Source: Maledivibacter sp. (GTDB lineage: Bacteria > Bacillota > Clostridia > Peptostreptococcales > Caminicellaceae). Taken from it: a stretch of DNA of 64,000 nucleotides. The translations under genes were made by a program, and so were the position numbers. Shown piece after piece: positions 58,541 through 64,000 of the stretch. Every line of letters starts with the position of its first letter. Position 1 is the stretch's first letter. The stretch covers positions 124,001 through 188,000 of the forward strand of contig JAOASB010000052.1 of NCBI GenBank assembly GCA_025210375.1, in the 5' to 3' direction. Under the pieces are notes generated by a model. It did no database searches. It was not told the DNA's origin and saw only the letters and a program-made list of their open reading frames with translations.

Positions 58541-58832
58541 GCTATATCCCTCCTCTCCTAATTATACTTTATTGGCAATACTATTGTAATTAAAAAAGTA
58601 TTACAAAAAGTGACCATTAGACCCAGTGTATATGCAAATAATTGCATAAAGAAATCAATTGACAAATTTTGGATGAAAATATATACTTTAATTGCATCGC
58701 CAGTCATAGAATATAGCAATATAATGTTGAAAGTATAAATTTTAGGGAATAAAACGATACTGTAAAGTATATTATCTAAGTAGTATTCTGTATTTCATCA
58801 ATATAAATATATTAACTAGTGGGTGAGTAATA

Positions 58833-59300
58833 ATGGGCTTAGTTGATTTCTTATCAAGGGAGCTTAGAGTTTTTTTACTTTCAACTTTACCGATAATAGA
58901 GTTAAGGGGGGCTATTCCCTATGGTATCGCAGTGGGGATGAACCCCATCCATGCAGCTTTTTTATGTATAGTAGGCAGTATGGTACCTGTCCCATTTCTA
59001 CTGTTCCTTTTAAAGCCTTTTTTTACAAAGCTAAGAAGGATTTATATGATAAGAGAATTTGAAATATGGCTAATAGATAGGACGGAGCGAAGGGCAGGAA
59101 ATATAAAGAAATACAGCATACTTGGACTGGTATTATTTGTAGCTATTCCACTGCCTTCGACGGGAGTTTGGACGGGAGCCATAGCAGCAGCGATATTTAA
59201 TTTAAGGAGTGATCATGCATTTTTTGCAATACTTTTAGGTAATATTATAGCTGCAATTTTATTAACTATATTAAGCCGGCTTGCAATATTAAATTTATAA
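58833..59300 (+). CDS. Small multidrug export-like membrane protein (PF06695 type)
   Basis: 155 residues with four membrane helices. IELRGAIPYGIAVGMNPIHA and IPLPSTGVWTGAIAAAIFNL are typical of the COG2426/Sm_multidrug_ex family. Its real substrate is unknown; the name comes from weak similarity. The preceding 290 bases show no gene. An isolated attgcataa lies at 58648. Confidence 0.82.
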   Translation: MGLVDFLSRELRVFLLSTLPIIELRGAIPYGIAVGMNPIHAAFLCIVGSMVPVPFLLFLLKPFFTKLRRIYMIREFEIWLIDRTERRAGNIKKYSILGLVLFVAIPLPSTGVWTGAIAAAIFNLRSDHAFFAILLGNIIAAILLTILSRLAILNL

Positions 59301-59364
59301 AATATATTGACTGCAACATATTTATATGTTAATATTTTTATGTTGAATTTAATAATTAGCTTCA

Positions 59365-59466
59365 CCTTATCATGAGTGACGGAGGGATAGGCCCTATGAA
59401 GTCCAGCAACCGGTACAGGGTATACGGTGCTAAGTCCTACAGAGTATTTTATTCTGGAAGATGAGG
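59365..59466 (+). promoter_or_regulatory. SAM-I riboswitch (S-box) upstream of metK
   Basis: P1 pairs ccttatc (59365-59371) with gatgagg (59460-59466). Conserved elements follow in order: gagggataggccctatgaag, gcaaccggt, ggtgctaagtcct. It binds S-adenosylmethionine and lowers metK expression when SAM is plentiful. It fits the gene it controls. Confidence 0.96.
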
Positions 59467-59478
59467 AATTAAGATTAT

Positions 59479-59505
59479 AACCTCTTCTTTTAGAAGGGGT
59501 TTTTT
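59479..59505 (+). terminator. Riboswitch-controlled terminator of metK
   Basis: A 10-bp stem (59479-59488 with 59492-59501, one G-U pair), 3-base loop and T-run. It is the expression platform of the SAM riboswitch. Confidence 0.9.
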
Positions 59506-59582
59506 ATATGTTTATTTCATGTAAAAAAATAGATTAAGGGCATAATAATCAATAGAATTGTACAATAAAGGAGGAAATAGAA

Positions 59583-60770
59583 TTGAAAAGACTTTTTACT
59601 TCGGAATCTGTTACGGAGGGGCATCCAGATAAGATATGTGATCAAGTTTCAGATGCTATTTTAGACGCAATATTTGATAAGGACCCCCATGCTCGTGTTG
59701 CTTGTGAGACTTCTGTTACTACGGGGTTAGTATTAGTTGCGGGGGAAATCTCCACTAAGTGCTATGTGGATATACCTAAGGTGGTTAGAAAAACTATTGA
59801 AGAAATAGGATATACTAGAGCAAAATATGGATTTGATTGTGCTACATGTGCGGTACTTACTTCTATAGATGAGCAGTCTCCAGATATAGCCATGGGAGTG
59901 GATGAAGCATTAGAAAGTAAAGAAGGAGATATGGGAGATGAAATAGAAGCCATAGGTGCAGGTGACCAAGGGATAATGTTTGGATTTGCTTGTAATGAAA
60001 CCGAGGAGCTAATGCCATTACCAATTTCTTTAGCCCATAAGCTTGCTAAAAGGCTCTCAGAGACAAGAAAAAATGGAACACTATCCTATCTTAGACCCGA
60101 TGGCAAAACCCAGGTTACAGTAGAATATGAGGATGATAAACCCGTAAGAATTGATACCATAGTTATATCCACTCAGCATGGCCCGGAAATTAGCCGTGAA
60201 CAAATAGAAAAGGATATGATTGAACATGTAATAAACAAAATAGTGCCCCAGAATCTGTTAGATGAAAAAACCAGATACTTAATAAATCCTACTGGTAGAT
60301 TTGTTATAGGTGGACCACAAGGGGATGCAGGTTTAACGGGAAGAAAAATCATAGTTGATACATATGGTGGATATTCAAGACATGGTGGTGGAGCTTTTTC
60401 AGGAAAAGACCCAACAAAGGTAGATAGATCAGCTGCATATGCTGCAAGATATGTGGCTAAAAACATAGTTGCCGCAGGGCTTGCCGATAAATGTGAGTTA
60501 GAGCTTGCTTATGCTATTGGAGTGGCTGAGCCAGTTTCTATATTAGTTGAAACCTTTGGAACGGGAAAAGTATCTGAGGGAAAATTAGTAGAGCTTGTTA
60601 AAAAGCATTTTGATCTAAGACCGGCGGCCATAATAAGAGATTTAGACTTAAGAAGACCTATCTTTAGACAAACAGCTGCATATGGGCACTTTGGAAGAAC
60701 TGATATAGAGCTACCTTGGGAAAAAACAGATAGAGCTGAAATTCTTAGAAAAGAAGGACTAGGAGAATAA
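59583..60770 (+). CDS. metK: S-adenosylmethionine synthetase
   Basis: 395 residues from a TTG start after aaggagg. It has [30 protein letters not shown], the P-loop [18 protein letters not shown] and the C-terminal [15 protein letters not shown]. It makes SAM from methionine and ATP. Controlled by the riboswitch just upstream. Confidence 0.97.
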   Translation: MKRLFTSESVTEGHPDKICDQVSDAILDAIFDKDPHARVACETSVTTGLVLVAGEISTKCYVDIPKVVRKTIEEIGYTRAKYGFDCATCAVLTSIDEQSPDIAMGVDEALESKEGDMGDEIEAIGAGDQGIMFGFACNETEELMPLPISLAHKLAKRLSETRKNGTLSYLRPDGKTQVTVEYEDDKPVRIDTIVISTQHGPEISREQIEKDMIEHVINKIVPQNLLDEKTRYLINPTGRFVIGGPQGDAGLTGRKIIVDTYGGYSRHGGGAFSGKDPTKVDRSAAYAARYVAKNIVAAGLADKCELELAYAIGVAEPVSILVETFGTGKVSEGKLVELVKKHFDLRPAAIIRDLDLRRPIFRQTAAYGHFGRTDIELPWEKTDRAEILRKEGLGE

Positions 60771-60780
60771 GAATACAAAT

Positions 60781-60806
60781 AAAGACGACACTGATCGTCT
60801 TTATCT
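60781..60806 (+). terminator. Terminator after metK
   Basis: An 8-bp stem (60781-60788 with 60795-60802), loop cactga, followed by atcttttc. Confidence 0.7.
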
Positions 60807-60810
60807 TTTC

Positions 60811-60870
60811 AGACTTATAAGAATGACCTCAAAACTTGCAACTAAAAAAGCAGCATCTGCTGCTTTTTTA
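60811..60870 (+). repeat. Repeat A copy A9 with perfect hairpin
   Basis: The leader agacttataagaatgacc is nearly the same as in A7, then two heptamer units (CAAAACT TGCAACT), then a perfect 12-bp hairpin (60844-60855 with 60858-60869) around tc. The hairpin reads as a terminator for the minus-strand DUF378 gene. Confidence 0.8.
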
Positions 60871-61086
60871 GTCCCTAACTTCTCTATTTCTAAAGAGAAA
60901 GCTTACTGCATAGGCACCTGCTATACCTACTAAAGCATAAACTACTCTGCTGATTCCAGATGCTTGACCAGCAGATATAGCTCCTGAACCACCTAATAAT
61001 GCTGCTACTAAGTCATAACCAAAAAGTCCAACTAATAACCAGTTAAGAGCGCCTATTATAACTAATACAAGAGCTATTCTATCCAT
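60868..61086 (-). CDS. DUF378 membrane protein
   Basis: 72 residues, two membrane helices (about 4-24 and 45-66). The start MDRIALVLVIIGALNWLLVG is typical of the DUF378 family. Function unknown. Ribosome site aaagggtga precedes the ATG. Confidence 0.88.
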   Translation of the reverse strand: MDRIALVLVIIGALNWLLVGLFGYDLVAALLGGSGAISAGQASGISRVVYALVGIAGAYAVSFLFRNREVRD

Positions 61087-61331
61087 AAAATCACCCTTTC
61101 TTTTTCTTGTTTCAAGTATTATTATTCCAATTTCAAATATAAAAAAACATATATAAATATGGTTGTATATGAATAAAATGGTAATTATTTTTGTTGTAGA
61201 ACCTTTGATCTATTGATGTAGCTATTGGTTATATGGGTTTTGATTTATGTTATAATTAAATAGAATGATTAGCGTCATATCTTCTAAGTGAGGGAGATAA
61301 GAAAAAGGTAGAAGGAAAAAGGTGTTAGGGT

Positions 61332-63557
61332 ATGTCTAAGGAAATTAAAGGTGTTGTGAGGGAAATTATATTTCAAAATGAAGATAATGGCTATGTAGTG
61401 GCTGAGATAAATACTGGACAAGAGGATGCAGTTGTAGTAGGCTACATACCTATCATAAATGTAGGTGAAACTATGTCCTTTGAGGGAAATATAATTGTTC
61501 ATCCTATATATGGGGAGCAATTACAGGTGGTAAGCAGTAAACAGATTGCACCATCAAGTATTGAAGGTATCACAAAATATTTGTCATCGGGACTTTTAAA
61601 GGGTATAGGGCCTAAGATGGCAGAAAGGATTGTAGAGAAGTTTGGTAAGGATTCCCTTGACATTATTCAGTACAATCCTGATCGCTTAACGGAGGTCAGT
61701 GGTATAGGTCCCAAAAAAGCTAAGGATATTGCTGAGGCCTATGAAGAACAAAGAGAGATAAAGGAAGTAATGATCTTTTTGAGTCAGTTTGGTGTGTCCA
61801 CTGCCTATGCGGTTAAAATATTTAGAAAATATGGTGATAAAACCGTTGAGTATTTAAGTGAAAATCCCTATAGACTAGCTGATGACATAGTAGGTATTGG
61901 ATTTAAGATGGCGGATACCATTGCAAAAAAAATGGGAATAGATCCTAAGTCTCCATATAGGATAATGTGTGGTATAAAATATTCCTTGACTCAATACAAT
62001 TTAGAGGGTCATACCTATGCCATTAAGGAGGAGCTTATTCAAAGGACTTCTAAGATGTTAGGTGTGGATAGTTCTATGGTTGAGGATGGAATTATTAATT
62101 TAACAATAAATGGTGATTTGCATCAGGAGAAGATTAATGATAATACAGCTGTTTTTCCTATGTCCTTTTTCTATGCAGAAACAGGAGTGTGTAAGAACCT
62201 TATAGGGTTATCTGGTACAAGCTTTAATGACTCCAACTTAGACATAAAAGAAGAAATAGAGAAAATCGAAAACGACGAAGAAATTTGTCTTGCTGAAAAA
62301 CAAAAAAAGGCTATTGAAGAAGCCTTCAGAAATGGTGTTACAGTCATAACTGGAGGGCCGGGAACTGGGAAAACGACGATTGTTAATAGTATAATAAAAT
62401 TATTTGAAGGGCAAAGCCTTAAGATAGGTCTAGCGGCTCCTACGGGAAGGGCTGCGAAGAGACTTACTGAAACCACTGGTAGAGAGGCAAAGACCATTCA
62501 CAGACTTTTGGAATATTCCTTTTCCGATGATGGTAGCGGAATGGCTTTTATGAAGAATGGAGAAGACCCTCTGAGCTTTGATGTAATAATTATTGATGAG
62601 GTGTCAATGGTGGATATTCTTTTAATGTATCATCTACTCAAGTCAATTATGCCAGGTACTAGACTTATATTAGTTGGCGATGTGGATCAGCTGCCATCGG
62701 TAGGGCCGGGAAACGTATTACACGATATAATAGGAAGCGGACTTGTAAAGGTTGTTAGATTAACTGAGATATTTAGACAGGCTAGGGAAAGTATGATAGT
62801 CGTTAATGCCCATAGAATAAATCAAGGATTAAAGCCCCAGGTTAATATAAAGGATAAAGACTTTTTCTTTTTGCCAAAGAGAAATCAAGATGACATACTC
62901 CACACCATAAAGGAGCTTTGCATTAGAAGACTTCCAAAGTTTAATAATTATGATCCCAGTAAGGATATTCAAGTGTTAACCCCCATGAAAAATAGCAAGG
63001 TTGGAACAATAAATATGAACAAGGAACTGCAAAGTATACTTAACCCCGAAGCTAAGGAGAAGAAGGAAAAAACCATTGGAGATAAGGTTTTTAGAGTTGG
63101 TGATAAGATAATGCAGATAAAAAATAACTACAATATAAAATGGAAGAGTGAGAATGGTCTTAGAAAAGGGGAAGGGGTATTTAATGGAGATATAGGATAT
63201 ATTACAGCCATAGATGAAGAAGCAAAGCTTCTATCGGCTTGCTTTGATGATGAAAAATATGTGGACTATGATTTTTCAGGCCTTGACGAGATAGAGCTTG
63301 CTTATTCCATTACAATACATAAGAGTCAGGGAAGTGAATTCCCAGTAGTTGTTATGCCTCTTTGTTGGGGGCCACCAATGCTTTTGAATAAAAACCTATT
63401 GTATACAGGAGTAACCCGTGCTAAGGAGTTAGTAGTTTTAGTGGGTATGGAGAAGTATTTATATATGATGATAAGGAATGAAAGAAATTCAAATAGAAAT
63501 TCGGGACTTGGATTTAGGCTTAAGAGGATTAAAGATGAAGAATTATTAAGTTTTTAG
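61332..63557 (+). CDS. recD2: RecD2-type 5'-3' DNA helicase
   Basis: 741 residues. The N-terminal OB-like domain (1-75) and helix-hairpin-helix segments (about 80-190, with GIGPKMAERIVEKFG and GIGPKKAKDIAEAYE) mark RecD2 rather than RecD. Walker A GGPGTGKT is at about residue 340, then FDVIIIDEVSMVDILLMYHL, GDVDQLPSVGPGNVLHD and, near the end, YSITIHKSQGSEFPVVVMPL and LLYTGVTRAKEL. It unwinds DNA in repair without RecBC. comFC follows 19 bases later. Confidence 0.96.
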   Translation: MSKEIKGVVREIIFQNEDNGYVVAEINTGQEDAVVVGYIPIINVGETMSFEGNIIVHPIYGEQLQVVSSKQIAPSSIEGITKYLSSGLLKGIGPKMAERIVEKFGKDSLDIIQYNPDRLTEVSGIGPKKAKDIAEAYEEQREIKEVMIFLSQFGVSTAYAVKIFRKYGDKTVEYLSENPYRLADDIVGIGFKMADTIAKKMGIDPKSPYRIMCGIKYSLTQYNLEGHTYAIKEELIQRTSKMLGVDSSMVEDGIINLTINGDLHQEKINDNTAVFPMSFFYAETGVCKNLIGLSGTSFNDSNLDIKEEIEKIENDEEICLAEKQKKAIEEAFRNGVTVITGGPGTGKTTIVNSIIKLFEGQSLKIGLAAPTGRAAKRLTETTGREAKTIHRLLEYSFSDDGSGMAFMKNGEDPLSFDVIIIDEVSMVDILLMYHLLKSIMPGTRLILVGDVDQLPSVGPGNVLHDIIGSGLVKVVRLTEIFRQARESMIVVNAHRINQGLKPQVNIKDKDFFFLPKRNQDDILHTIKELCIRRLPKFNNYDPSKDIQVLTPMKNSKVGTINMNKELQSILNPEAKEKKEKTIGDKVFRVGDKIMQIKNNYNIKWKSENGLRKGEGVFNGDIGYITAIDEEAKLLSACFDDEKYVDYDFSGLDEIELAYSITIHKSQGSEFPVVVMPLCWGPPMLLNKNLLYTGVTRAKELVVLVGMEKYLYMMIRNERNSNRNSGLGFRLKRIKDEELLSF

Positions 63558-63576
63558 TATACATTAAGGAGTTGTT

Positions 63577-64000
63577 ATGAATTATATAAAGCTATTATAT
63601 GAATATATTGATACCCTTTTAAACTTCATATATCCTAGAAATATCTACTGTATATCATGCAATAGTCCAATAAATAGGGATGAGGAGTATTCGATTTGCA
63701 GTGGATGCAGAGAAAAATTAAAGCTCATATATGGAAAAACATGTTCAAAATGTGGAAAGCCCTTAGATGATTTATATATTCTAGATATATGTCATGATTG
63801 TATGACTAGCTCCCATTTTTTTAATAGAGCAATTTCGTGTTTGGAGTATGATGAATTAGCTAAGAAAATTATTTATGATTTGAAGTATCATAAAAAAAGA
63901 TATATTTCATATCATATAGCTGAAATCATGTATGATAGACTTAAAATAGAGGATATGGATGGCTTTGATATGATTATACCTGTACCACTTCATGGCCTTA
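63577..64000 (+). CDS. comFC: ComFC-like phosphoribosyltransferase, 5' part (runs off the window)
   Basis: At least 141 residues from the ATG at 63577 after aaggag. The N-terminal zinc ribbon has CISCNSPI, CSGC, CSKCGKPL and CHDC, then LEYDELAKKIIYDLKYHKKR and the start of a PRT-fold segment DMIIPVPLHGL. It is needed for DNA uptake in competent relatives. The C-terminal PRPP loop is outside the window. Confidence 0.92.
   Translation, partial: MNYIKLLYEYIDTLLNFIYPRNIYCISCNSPINRDEEYSICSGCREKLKLIYGKTCSKCGKPLDDLYILDICHDCMTSSHFFNRAISCLEYDELAKKIIYDLKYHKKRYISYHIAEIMYDRLKIEDMDGFDMIIPVPLHGL

Noticed and set aside
58541-58832. Small RNA or regulatory element between the ttcA-like gene and the SMR-type gene
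   Set aside because: Only an isolated attgcataa was seen. No stable hairpin or conserved element could be supported.

Overview
The window is AT-rich bacterial DNA with strong ggagg ribosome sites and frequent TTG/GTG starts. It looks like one chromosomal segment of an anaerobic, endospore-forming, probably motile Firmicute of class Clostridia. The evidence is sporulation genes (spoIID, a spoIIQ-like gene, spoIIID, a yyaC-like gene, a Spo0E-like gene), flagellar rod genes, lysine-fermentation genes (kal, kce), a V/A-type ATPase, and an F-type ATPase whose c subunits carry the sodium-binding signature. A Tissierellia- or Alkaliphilus-like clostridium fits, but this is an inference from gene content. 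No rRNA, tRNA, CRISPR array, prophage or transposase gene was seen.

Layout. 1-5.9 kb: V/A-type ATPase operon (end of I, then K-F-E-A-B-D). 6.1-12.0 kb: an S-layer-anchored protein, kal, kce and a transaldolase on the plus strand, then a transglutaminase-like exported protein on the minus strand. 12.6-24.9 kb: glpX, rho, rpmE, tdk, yqhQ-like, prmC, prfA, a CPA2 antiporter, a ZIP transporter, sua5, a YwlE-like phosphatase, rpiB and upp. 25.3-28.3 kb: dCMP deaminase, then a tagO/wecA-like gene and wecB. 28.7-36.8 kb: the F-ATPase operon atpZ-I-B-E1-E2-F-H-A-G-D-C. 37.2-47.4 kb: ywmB, murA, spoIID, spoIIQ-like, spoIIID, mbl, two flagellar rod genes, a rod-binding protein and fabZ. From glpX to fabZ the order largely follows the Bacillus subtilis ywk-ywl-atp-ywm-ywp region, as recalled. 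47.7-64 kb: a patatin-like protein, pgcA, an unknown protein, an AEC transporter, yyaC-like and Spo0E-like genes, an unknown exported protein, a large phosphodiester-glycosidase protein, ttcA-like, an SMR-type membrane protein, metK behind a SAM-I riboswitch, a DUF378 protein, recD2 and the start of comFC.

How the genes fit together. Two rotary ATPases lie about 23 kb apart. The V-type K subunit lacks the sodium-ligand glutamine, while the F-type c subunits have it, so they may use different ions. The F-type c1 is a fused double hairpin in which the second carboxylate is glutamine. PrmC modifies the PrfA encoded next to it. TagO/WecA-like and WecB provide lipid-linked and nucleotide sugars for wall polymers. 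The spoIID/spoIIQ/spoIIID/mbl block couples engulfment, mother-cell regulation and cell shape.

The most unusual content is intergenic. At least five families of short dispersed repeats fill many gaps: (A) tracts of 7-base units with small hairpins, three of them inside the atp operon; (B) a roughly 160-bp MITE-like element ending GAGGAAATTGCATAA; (C) a roughly 150-bp element; (E) a stem-loop found once on each side of the atp operon; and (F) palindromes including a perfect 32-bp stem. A further structured element (G) sits between two near-identical terminators after atpC. Several proteins have lost expected catalytic residues (the transglutaminase, the Spo0E-like protein and a phosphoesterase-like domain). 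I found no clearly new defence or biosynthetic system. The repeat families and the c1/c2 rotor are the best leads.
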